Assembly (NCBI RefSeq): GCF_008087625.1
Contig: NZ_CP042997.1
Span: 3,968,001 to 4,032,000 of the forward strand
From: Aquisphaera giovannonii
GTDB lineage: Bacteria; Planctomycetota; Planctomycetia; Isosphaerales; Isosphaeraceae
Direction of reading: 5' to 3'
DNA length: 64,000 nucleotides
In this document: piece after piece, positions 1-8,098 of the stretch
Layout: every line of letters starts with the position of its first letter
Position numbering within the stretch: the first letter of the stretch is position 1
Made by a program: the position numbers and the translations under genes
Notes under the pieces: generated by a model
What the model saw: only the letters and a program-made list of their open reading frames with translations
The model's database searches: none
Told to the model about the DNA's origin: nothing

Positions 1-92
1 ACGCCCGGCTCGCCCGTCAGGAGGGCCGGCCCCGGGCCCTCGGCCAGGACGTGGGCCGTCAAGGCGTCGAGCGCCCGGCGGCGGCTCGGCAA
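1..92 (-). CDS. N-terminal fragment of a P-loop ATPase (partial, cut by window edge)
   Basis: Reading leftward from a TTG at 92, the frame stays open to the window edge. It encodes a short helix (ALDALTAHVLAEGP) followed by ALLTGEPG, which is the lead-in to a Walker A loop (expected next residues GKT). Helix, then LLTGEPG, is typical of AAA/ExeA-type ATPases. A GAGCGA sequence lies about 8 bases before the TTG, which is why I chose it. No ATG in this frame lies nearby, so the true start may be different. The gene would be divergent from the kinase at 486. The call rests on about 30 residues. Confidence 0.35.
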   Translation of the reverse strand, partial: MPSRRRALDALTAHVLAEGPGPALLTGEPG

Positions 93-485
93 GGGAGATT
101 CGCTCGATGCCCCCCCTGGCGCGGCAAGACGAACCTCGAGCCGGTCGCCCCGGATTCCCTTCATCGCCTCGTCTCCCTTCCTCATCGCGTTCGACCGGCG
201 GCCCGCATGGGCCTCGCCGCGCGGGCCTCCGCCGCGTCTCCGCCGCAGGGCCGGTCTATCCCTTAGATTCGGTGCCGGACGGCCCCCGGCTTGAGCCGGC
301 CATCGCGTCGGCCCGGGCCGGACGCCCCTCGGCGGCCCGGACGCCTCTCCGGAAGTTGCCTCCGGCGATGGGTTTCTAGTACGATCGGGCGTCATAAAGG
401 GGTGCCATCGGCGTACGGGATGACGCGGGGTGTGCGGACGGCGCGTGCCGGAAGCGGCCCGCGGGGTGGCAGCCGGGGGTCAGTT
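93..485. other. Intergenic region between divergent genes
   Basis: About 390 bases between the leftward ATPase fragment and the rightward kinase. The rightward frame stays open through most of it, but the translation is Arg/Pro/Gly-rich low-complexity sequence with no recognisable domain, so I treat it as non-coding. It should hold the promoters for both genes. I see no clear repeat, RNA gene or operator. Confidence 0.4.
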
Positions 486-1379
486 GTGGCGACCGAATCC
501 AATACCCTCAGTGAAGATCGGATCGGCGGCTACCGGATCATCCGGGTCATCCATCCGGGCGCGACCTCCATCGTCATGGAGGTGGTCCAGGACGGCACCG
601 AGAAGCGATTCGCCCTCAAGCAGCTCCTCGCCTCCCGCGGCGAAGACTCGGATGAACGCAAGGCCTTCGGCCACGAGGCGATGATCGGGATGGAGCTGCG
701 GCACCCCAACCTCGTCCGCGTCCACGAGTACAACCGCGACCCCGTCCAGCCCTGGTTCACGATGGACTTCTTCGCGGGCTACCACCTCAAGCTGCCGATC
801 GCCCGCCCTTCCGTCTACCCGATGCCCAAGGCCCAGCTCCACCGGATCATCGAGCAGGCGGCGGCGGGCCTGGCGTACATGCACGACAAGGGCTGGACGC
901 ACCGCGACGTGAAGCCGGAGAACATCATCGCCAGCAAGTCCGGCGAGGTGAAGGTGATCGACTACGCCCTGGCGATGAAGCCCATCGGCGGCCTCCGCAA
1001 GCTCTTCGGCGGGAAGGTGCCGCGCCAGGGGACGCCCAGCTACATCTCGCCGGAGCAGATCCGCTGCGAGTCCCCGGCGCCGTCCGCCGATATTTACAGC
1101 TTCGGGATCACCTGCTATGAATTGGCCTGCGGGCGCCCCCCGTTCCGCGCCAATTCCCTGCAAGAGCTGCTCAACAAGCACCTGCAGGAACGGCCGCTCC
1201 CGCTGACCACGCACAACAAGCTGGTGACCCAGGAATACAACGACCTGGTCCTGAAGATGATCATGAAGAAGCCGGCGGACCGGCTCGCCAGCCTCCACGA
1301 ATTCCTGACCCGGTTCCGGAGCGTCCGCATCTTCCAGGACGACCCGGCCCCGACCGCCGTTGCCGGCGGCCCCTACTGA
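486..1379 (+). CDS. Hanks-type serine/threonine protein kinase
   Basis: Cytoplasmic protein kinase of about 297 residues, consisting of the catalytic domain only, with no membrane segment or sensor domain. The catalytic lysine is in FALKQ (about residue 45), the catalytic loop is HRDVKPEN (about 139-146), and the Mg-binding aspartate sits in IDYA in place of the usual DFG. The activation segment ends in SPEQ. The glycine-rich loop is degenerate (HPGATSIV), lacking the GxGxxG pattern. I chose the GTG at 486 because the kinase fold starts about 15 residues later. An in-frame ATG at 420 would add a low-complexity 22-residue leader. The gene lies 58 bases upstream of accA on the same strand, so co-transcription is plausible. 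The substrate is unknown. HRD and the Asp are kept, so it is probably active. Confidence 0.85.
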   Translation: MATESNTLSEDRIGGYRIIRVIHPGATSIVMEVVQDGTEKRFALKQLLASRGEDSDERKAFGHEAMIGMELRHPNLVRVHEYNRDPVQPWFTMDFFAGYHLKLPIARPSVYPMPKAQLHRIIEQAAAGLAYMHDKGWTHRDVKPENIIASKSGEVKVIDYALAMKPIGGLRKLFGGKVPRQGTPSYISPEQIRCESPAPSADIYSFGITCYELACGRPPFRANSLQELLNKHLQERPLPLTTHNKLVTQEYNDLVLKMIMKKPADRLASLHEFLTRFRSVRIFQDDPAPTAVAGGPY

Positions 1380-1437
1380 CGGATCGTCGGTGGCGCGGCC
1401 CGCCCGCCCGCCGCCCCCGCCCGAGGATGTCCCGTCC

Positions 1438-2490
1438 ATGCCCAGCCCCACCGAGTACCGGCTCCCGTTCGAAGCCTCCATCTATGACATGGAGGCCCGC
1501 CTCGGCGAGATGGAGAACCAGTACGCCAGGGACCGGGGCGCCGGCGGGGCTTCCAAGATCGGCGACCAGATCCGCCGGCTCCGCCGCGAGCTCGCCTCGC
1601 TGAAGCGGGAGATCTACTCGCAGCTCGATCCCTGGCAGGTCGTCCAGGTCTCCCGGCATCCCCAGCGGCCGCAGACCCGCGATTACCTGGAGCTGGTCTT
1701 CGAGGAGTTCCTGGAGCTCCACGGCGACCGCGCCGTCGGCGACGACAAGGCGGTGGTGACCGGCCTGGCGAACCTCGACGACATGAAGGTCATGTTCGTC
1801 GGCCACCAGAAGGGGAAGAACCTCGCCGAGCGGACCGCCTGCCACTTCGGCTGCGCCCACCCGGAGGGCTACCGCAAGGCCCTGCTGAAGATGCGGTTCG
1901 CCGCCAAGTTCGGCCTGCCCGTGGTCTCGTTCATCGACACCCCGGGCGCCTACCCGGGCATCTCCGCCGAGGAGCGCGGGCAGGCGGCGATCATCGCCGA
2001 GAGCCTGATGGAGATGTCCCAGATCCGCACCCCCATCGTCTGCGTCGTCATCGGCGAGGGGGGCTCCGGCGGGGCGCTCGGGATCGGCATCGGCGACCGC
2101 CTCGGCATGCTCGAGCACACTTATTACTCGGTGATCAGCCCCGAGGGCTGCGCGTCGATCCTCTGGAAGGGCTCGGAGTTCGCCCCCAAGGCCGCGGCCG
2201 CGCTCAAGTTCACCAGCCGGGACCTGCACCGCTTCGGGATCATCGACGAGGTCATCCCCGAGCCCCTCGGCGGAGCCCACCGCGACCACCGCGAGGCCGC
2301 CGCCAACCTCAAGGGCTTCCTCGTCCGCCAGCTCCGCGAGATCAAGGCGACCCCCCTCGACCGACTCATGGACCTGCGCTACGAGAAATATCGCAAGATC
2401 GGCGTCTTCACCGAGCAGGCCAACGAGGATCCGGCGACGCCCGCCCCGGCTTCCCTCAACGGCAAGCAAGAGGCCGCCCGCACCGCCTGA
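1438..2490 (+). CDS. accA: Acetyl-CoA carboxylase carboxyltransferase subunit alpha
   Basis: The alpha half of the carboxyltransferase, which with AccD moves the carboxyl group from carboxybiotin to acetyl-CoA to give malonyl-CoA, the first committed step of fatty acid synthesis. At 350 residues it is slightly longer than the E. coli protein (319). The N-terminal helical part (MEARLGEMENQY, RRLRRELASLKREIY) is followed by the crotonase-fold core with HGDR, GHQKGK, FGCAHPEGYRKAL, FIDTPGAYPG and the oxyanion-hole run GEGGSGGALGIGIGD, then SPEGCASILWK. The last 25 or so residues are an Ala/Pro-rich tail. The start ATG at 1438 matches the family N-terminus. accD is not in the window. Neighbour upstream is a protein kinase. 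Confidence 0.97.
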   Translation: MPSPTEYRLPFEASIYDMEARLGEMENQYARDRGAGGASKIGDQIRRLRRELASLKREIYSQLDPWQVVQVSRHPQRPQTRDYLELVFEEFLELHGDRAVGDDKAVVTGLANLDDMKVMFVGHQKGKNLAERTACHFGCAHPEGYRKALLKMRFAAKFGLPVVSFIDTPGAYPGISAEERGQAAIIAESLMEMSQIRTPIVCVVIGEGGSGGALGIGIGDRLGMLEHTYYSVISPEGCASILWKGSEFAPKAAAALKFTSRDLHRFGIIDEVIPEPLGGAHRDHREAAANLKGFLVRQLREIKATPLDRLMDLRYEKYRKIGVFTEQANEDPATPAPASLNGKQEAARTA

Positions 2491-3384
2491 AATCGGCTCT
2501 GTTCGCGCCACCCCCCAAGCGGCCCTCGTTACGCAAACCCCTTCCAGCACGCCGCTTGCGACTTTTGAACCGATCGGCACTATTGGCGCTTCATGAGTCG
2601 AAACTCCTCCGCCTCCTTCGTGGAATCGCCTCGACCTCGGCACCCTGACGGCTTCGCCGCCGCATCGTCGAGGCCGCACCTCGTGGTCGCAGAGACTGCA
2701 CCGGGGCCTGCTTTTTCCAGGTCAGCCCTTCGCGAGTCGGCCTGACCGCGCCCATTCACGTGGTCCGTTGGGCCCTCCCTGAAACGCTGGACCGCATCGT
2801 GAAAGGCTTTCACGGTGCCGGGCGTGGCCGCTCCGGAGGGGCCATCCCCCATTCGGATAGGGTCCGCCGGTTCCTGCTTCACGTTTCACGCCGAGGAGCG
2901 GATCGGCCCAGGTTTCGTCGCTGTGCGGAGCATCCCCCCTATGAGTACATAGCGCCATGTTTGCCGATTTCGAATCGCGCCCGTGGCATTTTGTCGATTT
3001 CGCCGCCGCCCCGCCGCCCAGGCTTTTCGCGTCCTACCGGCCGACACGCCGTGGGACGCGACTCTCCGGTCCATCCCCGGCAGCGCGGCGGAGTGCCAGG
3101 GAGAAGGGGCCCGCGATCATCGGGCGAGCCGACGAGCAGGCCCGGCGCGTGACGAGGCGTCCGCCGGAGGCCGCATGCGTCTGACGTTCCGACCGGCCCC
3201 CGCCTGCCCGCTTCGCTCAACCGGCCTACAACGAAGGAGCGAGTGACCCGTCATCGAAACAGCCCTCCGGCGATCGACGGGATGGCCGCGCCGACGGCGT
3301 CGGCAAGGCCAGCGGGAAGAGCTGCGAGTGAAGCCCTCTCGCGAAGGCCAGGACGCGGGGGGATTCGGTCGAGGAAGGGGACCC
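2491..3384. other. 0.9 kb stretch without a supported gene
   Basis: The region between accA and the next gene has lower GC and more A/T-rich words than its surroundings. Open frames on both strands give translations without recognisable domains, signal peptides or convincing ribosome binding sites. I see no tRNA, terminator hairpin or repeat that I can define. It could be decayed sequence or hold an unrecognised RNA. Confidence 0.4.
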
Positions 3385-3888
3385 GTGGATAGCCCGACGT
3401 TCGTGGCAACCGTGACGCTGGACATCGAATCCGCCCGGCGGCTGAACGCGCTCCGGGAGGCGTACTTCCCGCCCCACCGCAACGTCCTCGACGCCCACGC
3501 GACGCTCTTCCACAAGCTCTCCGCGGAGGCCGTCGCCACCCTGGAGCAGGCGGTGGCCGAGGCCTCGCCGCAGCCCTTCGAGGTGGCGCTGCCCGGGCCT
3601 TTCTCCCTGGGCCGCGGCGTGGCGATCCGGGTCGAATCCGGCCAACTGGTCTCGCTCCGGAACCGGCTCGCGACCCGCCTCCACGCCGAGCTGTCCGCCC
3701 AGGACCGGCAGGCCTACAGGCCGCACGTGACGATCCAGAACAAGGTCACGGCGGAGGAAGCCAGCCGGACCCTGATCGACGTGCGTCGGGAGTGGCTCCC
3801 GTGCGTCGCCCGGGTCGAAGGGATCGACCTCTGGGAGTACCTGGGCGGCCCCTGGCAGCATCACGCACGCCTGGCCTTCGGGGCCTGA
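3385..3888 (+). CDS. 2'-5' RNA ligase family / cyclic phosphodiesterase-like protein
   Basis: About 167 residues, the usual size for the 2H phosphoesterase family. The two signature motifs are present: HATLF (N-terminal half) and HVTIQ (in [11 protein letters not shown]-terminal half), each supplying one catalytic histidine and a Thr. Members hydrolyse or form 2'-5' phosphodiester bonds in RNA or open cyclic phosphates. The actual substrate here cannot be told. I chose the GTG at 3385 because GAGGAAGGGG lies just upstream and the conserved fold begins 6 residues later. A GTG at 3328 would add a 19-residue low-complexity leader. Followed closely by the small DUF2256 gene. Confidence 0.85.
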   Translation: MDSPTFVATVTLDIESARRLNALREAYFPPHRNVLDAHATLFHKLSAEAVATLEQAVAEASPQPFEVALPGPFSLGRGVAIRVESGQLVSLRNRLATRLHAELSAQDRQAYRPHVTIQNKVTAEEASRTLIDVRREWLPCVARVEGIDLWEYLGGPWQHHARLAFGA

Positions 3889-3917
3889 CGCCGGTCTCGA
3901 ATCGTGAGGGCGGAGCG

Positions 3918-4064
3918 ATGGCCCGGAAGAAGACGGACCTCCCCACGAAAGTCTGCCCGTCCTGCGGCCGCCCGTTCACCTGGCGCTCTCGGTGGCGCCG
4001 GAACTGGGAGAGCGTCGTCTACTGCAGCGAGCGGTGTCGACGGTCGAAGCCGAAGACGACCTGA
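3918..4064 (+). CDS. DUF2256 small zinc-ribbon protein
   Basis: A 48-residue basic protein with two cysteine pairs, VCPSCGRPF and VYCSERCRR, separated by a Trp/Arg-rich stretch ([11 protein letters not shown]). This spacing and the terminal RCRRSK are the hallmarks of the DUF2256 family, thought to bind zinc. Function is unknown. It starts at the ATG at 3918, 29 bases after the 2'-5' ligase-like gene, with GGGCGGAG upstream. It is probably in the same transcript as that gene. In other bacteria the family sits near cryptochrome/photolyase genes, but none is seen here. Confidence 0.85.
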   Translation: MARKKTDLPTKVCPSCGRPFTWRSRWRRNWESVVYCSERCRRSKPKTT

Positions 4065-4229
4065 ACCACGATGAGCCACGCGGCCCCGTCCCGGGGTGAC
4101 GCCACGGCTCCGCCCCGCGCACGCCGCGGCCGGCCGAGGTATGGGCGTCCACCAATGGCCCCGGCTCCGGCATGGCGGTTGCCTGATGGCCCGGGGCACA
4201 GAGGCTTGCCACAACCCGGAGTCCATCCC

Positions 4230-5486
4230 ATGAGCAATCGCCCGCGTCGGCTCGCGGCCTGGGCCACGGGCCTGGCCCTCATGACCTCGAGGGTGGTCCT
4301 CGGCCAGGGCGTCCCCCCGCCTCCCGCCCCGAACATCGGGCCCCAGGCGGACCTCAACGGCCTGACCCACCGGATGGCCGAGAGGGTCCGCCGCCTCGGC
4401 GAGGACATCGCCTCCGACCTGGGCCGCACCCCGCAGGGCCGCCACCTGCTGCAGGACCTGCGGGAGCTGGCCGTCAGCGTCGACGAGTTCCACGAGTCGT
4501 TGCACAACACCCGCGACCCGTATCAGCTCCGGCAAGCCTACACCGGCCTCGACCAGTCCTGGCACCACCTGCGGTGGCAGCTCATGCAGCCGGGCGTCAC
4601 CACGCCCGCCGTCGGGCGAGCCGCCGGAGGCGTCGACGAGCTCGATGCGGCGATCCATCAGGCCCTGGGCCTGAGGGCCTACGCCCCGGCCTACGGGCCG
4701 CCCCCCGCGGGGACCCCCGCCGTCCCCGCCGAGTTCGCTGAGGCCCAGCGGCTGGCCGTGGCCCTCGAGCAGCGTGCCCAGGCCCTGGCGGCGGCGGTCC
4801 GGGCGAACATGGCCGGGGTGCCGGGGGCCGATCGCCTGGCCCGCGACGCGGCCCGGCTCTCCCAGGCCTGCGACGCCTTCAGCGACTCGATCCGCGACGG
4901 GCAGCCGATGGACGTCCTCGCCACCGCGTTCGGCTCGGCGGCCACCGTCGCCGACCGGTTCGAGGCGGACCTGCGTGCGTACAGGCTGCCGCCGCCGGTC
5001 GACGCGAGCTGGCGATCGTTCGCCGCGGCCGAGGTCCTCCTGCGACAGCGGCTCGGACTGGCGACCCCGCCCCCCGCGGTCAACGTGATGCTCCAGCCGG
5101 CCGGCAACGCCCCCTCGCCGATCCTGGCGCTGGCCGACCAGCTCAACGCCCAGGCCGACGCCTTCCTCGCCGCCTTCACCCCGACGGTGCGAGTGGTCCC
5201 CGAGGGCGAGTGGATCCTCGCCGATGCCCAGCGGCTGAAGCAGGCCGCCGCGACGTTCCGGGAGGAGTGCGGCCGGGGCGTCGATCCCTATCGGCTCTCG
5301 CAACAGTTCTCGGCCGTCGACCAGCTCTGGGGGCGGCTGGCCCGCCGCATCAACCGCATCGCCAGGGGCCGGACGGGGCCGAACATCGAGACGGCGATGC
5401 AGATGGGCGAGACCTGCCGGCAGATCCACGACCTCCTCGGGATGCCCGGCTACTCCCCCACCCTCGAGGCGCCCGTGCCGCGATAA
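4230..5486 (+). CDS. Secreted alpha-helical protein of unknown function
   Basis: 418 residues. The N-terminus is a signal peptide (MSNRPRRLAAWATGLALMTSRVVLGQ) with a likely cut after residue 24-26. The mature part is rich in Ala, Leu and Arg and contains repeated helical units of about 110-120 residues with a recurring pattern of DQxWxxL (for example LDQSWHHLRWQL near 110 and VDQLWGRLARRI near the C-terminus). This suggests internal duplication of a helical bundle. No known catalytic motif is visible. ATG 4230 was chosen because it begins the signal peptide; the frame is open upstream but without coding character. It is convergent with the broken Uma2 gene. Confidence 0.75.
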   Translation: MSNRPRRLAAWATGLALMTSRVVLGQGVPPPPAPNIGPQADLNGLTHRMAERVRRLGEDIASDLGRTPQGRHLLQDLRELAVSVDEFHESLHNTRDPYQLRQAYTGLDQSWHHLRWQLMQPGVTTPAVGRAAGGVDELDAAIHQALGLRAYAPAYGPPPAGTPAVPAEFAEAQRLAVALEQRAQALAAAVRANMAGVPGADRLARDAARLSQACDAFSDSIRDGQPMDVLATAFGSAATVADRFEADLRAYRLPPPVDASWRSFAAAEVLLRQRLGLATPPPAVNVMLQPAGNAPSPILALADQLNAQADAFLAAFTPTVRVVPEGEWILADAQRLKQAAATFREECGRGVDPYRLSQQFSAVDQLWGRLARRINRIARGRTGPNIETAMQMGETCRQIHDLLGMPGYSPTLEAPVPR

Positions 5487-5637
5487 GGCGGCACCGGGCG
5501 GGATCCCCCCGGCCCTCGTGGAGGGCCGACCGCCTCACGGGGCGAGTGGCCCATGGCCTCCTCGCGGGCCCGTCCCACGAGCCGGACTCAAAGGTTGGCG
5601 ACGGGGAGCGGCGCCGACCACGAAGGTCCCGGCGCCG

Positions 5638-6227
5638 TCAGTCGCGCGGGAGCAGGTCGGCGACGGCGATTCGGTCGACGACGACCCCGTCCAGAACGAG
5701 CTCGGCCGCGTCCTCCTCGGCGAGGGTCCCGGGCGCCGCGACCGGCGGAAGACCTCCAGGCGGCGGTCCCGGACGTGGATGATCCAGTACGCCGGGTAAC
5801 CCTCGGCGAGGTAGACCGCCGCGCGCCGCCTGTCCTCGGCCAGCGAGGTGTCCGCGATTTCGACGACCAGGGCGACGTCCGCCGGCCCCGGGTCGCGGAC
5901 CTTGTAGTCGTCCACGGTGCCCCGCGTCACGGACAGGTCCGGTTCCGGCAGGCCCTCGCTCGCCGGCATGCGGACCGGCAGCTCGGCACCCAGGTGCCAG
6001 CCCGCCGGCAGAACCCGCTCGATCGCCCGGCGGGCATGGACCGATGCCCGCGAGTGCCTCCGCACCTTGGCCCTCTTCCGGACGATCCTCCCCTCGAACA
6101 GCTCGATCGGCGCCCCTTCCTCGATCGAGCCATCCTCGATCCACGCCTCGTAGTCCGCCAGGCGGATCCGCCGCGGCGAAGCCGGCGCCTGGACCGCCGC
6201 GGGCTGTCCGATGGTCGTCGTCTCCAT
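5638..6227 (-). pseudogene. Uma2 family (DUF820) restriction-like nuclease gene with a frameshift
   Basis: The leftward frame from ATG 6227 gives a typical Uma2 protein: RIRLADYEAWI, PIELFEGRIV, ELPVRMPASEGLPEPDLSV, then ALVVEIADTSL, AVYLAEGYPAYWII and DRRLEVFRR. These supply the D...ExK-like PD-(D/E)XK core. Just after LEVFRR (about 5735-5748) the frame turns into Arg/Pro/Ser-rich nonsense. In the next frame the expected C-terminus appears (APGTLAEEDAAELVLDG, then RIAVADLLPRD and a stop at 5638). The length of 590 bases is one short of a whole number of codons, so a single-base deletion explains it. It is either a true pseudogene or a sequencing error. The core catalytic part precedes the shift. 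Upstream reading in this frame is not coding-like. Confidence 0.8.
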
Positions 6228-6422
6228 CGTCGCGTCTCCGTCGCCTGTCCAAGTCCCGCGGGGACCACCCGAGCGGGGACATGGAGCCAGCATCGAGCAT
6301 CCCCGCCAGCGCGACAAGCGCCGCCCTCGCGAGGCCCCGGCTCGGCCGCAGCCACTTGGACGGCCGACGATCTCGGCTCCGACGGTTCCCCACTTCCCGA
6401 GCACGCTTGAGGAGGATGAACC

Positions 6423-7730
6423 TCAGACCTCCGCCAGCGGCTCCTTCGAGTCTCCGAAGGCGTCGACGTGGAGGCCGGCCTTGTCGAGGAGGGAGAGGAA
6501 GAGGCTGCACATCTTGCGGTTGGGGGACTTGAGGTAATCGAGCACGCGGCCGCCCTTCAGCTTGCCGCCCCCGCCGCCGAGGAGGATCACGGGGAGCTGG
6601 GTGGCGTCGTGGGTGCCGCCGGAGAGCATGCTGGAGCACATCAGGAGCATCGTGTTGTCGAGCGCGGTGCGGTCGCCCTCCTGGATCGCGGCGAGCTTGC
6701 GGGCGATGTAGGCGAGCTGGCCGGTGAAGAGCTGATTCACCTTCAGCCAGTCGGGCGTGTCGGTGTGCGAGAGCAGGTGGTGGATCATGTAGTCCACGCC
6801 GAGCTGCGGGAACCGCAGGGAGCTGTGGTCGTTGTTCAGCTTCAGGGTGCTCACCCGGGTCGCGTCGGTCTGGAAGCCGAGGACCAGGATGTCGCACATC
6901 AGCTTCATGTGCTCGGTGATGTCCTGGGGGATGCCGTCGGCCGGGCGCGGGACGTTCGGCTTCTCGAGGGTCGGCTTCCAGCCCTGGAGCTCGCCGCGGT
7001 CGCCGGCCCGGGCGATCCGCTGCTCGACCTCGCGGACGGAATCCAGGTATTCATCCAGCTTGCGGCGGTCGGAGGCGCTCACCTCGCGGCGGAAGTCCTG
7101 GGCGTCGGCCAGGACCGAGTCGAGCACGCTCTTGTCCCCCTTGGCCGACTCGTCCTTGAACAGGCGGTCGAATGCCAGGGCGGGGAAGAGCTCCAGCGGG
7201 GTCGGGCTCGTCGGCGACGACCAGGAGATGTGCGAGCTGTAGAGCATCGAGTAATTCTTGTGCACCGCCGGGTTCGGCTGCTCGCAGCCGAGGACCAGGC
7301 TGGGGACCTTGGTGGCCCCCGCGTGCTTCTGCGCCAGGAGCTGGTCGAAGCTCGTGCCCGAGCGGATCTCGCCGCCGGAGGCCAGCGGCGCGCCCGAGAG
7401 CAGGTTGCCGGTCTGCGAGCTGTGGATGTTCCCCTTGAGGGCCTCCTCGTTGTAGAGGCCGCGGATGAAGGTGAGCTTCTCGCGGAAGTCGGCCAGCGGC
7501 GCAAGCACCTGGCCGAGCTGCATGTCCTTGCCGCTCCCCTTCGCCCACCACTCCTTGCCGTGGAAGCCGTTGCCGGCGAACAGCACGCCGACGCGCACCG
7601 GCGGGGCGCTCGCGGGCGGGGCGGCCGGCGCCTCCGTGCCCCAGACGTTCCGCGACTCCAGCCAGGGCAGCGCCATCGTGACGCCCACACCTCGGAGGAA
7701 CGTGCGGCGGGAGTATTCGGCGGCGTTCAT
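6423..7730 (-). CDS. DUF1552 domain-containing Tat-exported protein
   Basis: 435 residues with a twin-arginine signal at the N-terminus (YSRRTFLRGVGVTMALPWLE), then the DUF1552 domain: RVGVLFAGNGFHGKEWW, LTFIRGLYNEE, a central helical section ending in YLDSVREVEQRI, and the C-terminal VSTLKLNNDHS, YHMIHHLLSH-like (YMIHHLLSHTD) and LLGGGGGKLKGGRVL. In planctomycetes, DUF1552 genes occur next to DUF1592/DUF1585 cytochrome-like genes; the biochemical role is not established. Here it follows such a gene on the same strand, separated by a 368-base gap that holds an inverted-repeat element. ATG 7730 is preceded by GAGGTGA. Confidence 0.93.
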   Translation of the reverse strand: MNAAEYSRRTFLRGVGVTMALPWLESRNVWGTEAPAAPPASAPPVRVGVLFAGNGFHGKEWWAKGSGKDMQLGQVLAPLADFREKLTFIRGLYNEEALKGNIHSSQTGNLLSGAPLASGGEIRSGTSFDQLLAQKHAGATKVPSLVLGCEQPNPAVHKNYSMLYSSHISWSSPTSPTPLELFPALAFDRLFKDESAKGDKSVLDSVLADAQDFRREVSASDRRKLDEYLDSVREVEQRIARAGDRGELQGWKPTLEKPNVPRPADGIPQDITEHMKLMCDILVLGFQTDATRVSTLKLNNDHSSLRFPQLGVDYMIHHLLSHTDTPDWLKVNQLFTGQLAYIARKLAAIQEGDRTALDNTMLLMCSSMLSGGTHDATQLPVILLGGGGGKLKGGRVLDYLKSPNRKMCSLFLSLLDKAGLHVDAFGDSKEPLAEV

Positions 7731-7830
7731 GGGTCACCTCGGGGGCAGGGGGGTGTGGAAGGGGGGTGGTTCCGTGCCTGTTCCAAAGATCATGGGAACC
7801 GCTCTCGCCAAGGTCAGCCGACCTTCTTAT

Positions 7831-7990
7831 CCCCTCCCCCCTGGTGGGGGAGGGTTAGGGAGAGGGGGATCGGGCAGGCCGTCGTGCGGAAGGCAGCTCG
7901 CTGGGTGAGGGACTGATGGTCCATGTGTTGATCCGTCTGTCCGAGGCGATCGCCCCCTCGCACTAATCCTCCCCCACCAGGGGGGAGAGG
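7831..7990. repeat. Inverted-repeat element (two 38-base arms)
   Basis: Left arm 7831-7868 and right arm 7953-7990 are reverse complements with about 34 of 38 positions matching. Each arm contains its own near-palindrome of the form CCTCCCCC..GGTGGGGGAGG. The 84 bases between the arms show no coding potential. The layout resembles a small non-autonomous mobile element or a REP/BIME-type intergenic repeat. It lies in the gap between the DUF1592 and DUF1552 genes, where a strong hairpin could affect transcript stability or read-through. Confidence 0.7.
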
Positions 7991-8098
7991 ACCTTAGCTC
8001 CTTAGCCGCGGGTTGTGGGTCATGCTCGTCGAGACGGAGAGGTTAGAAGCTCGAACAACGCGAACCTCTTTCCCGACAGGGTAACATTAGATCGATCC

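Noticed and set aside
2580-2882. Minus-strand 100-codon frame in the gap after accA
   Set aside because: Charged and partly protein-like but with no recognisable motif, no signal and no ribosome site; not enough to call a gene.
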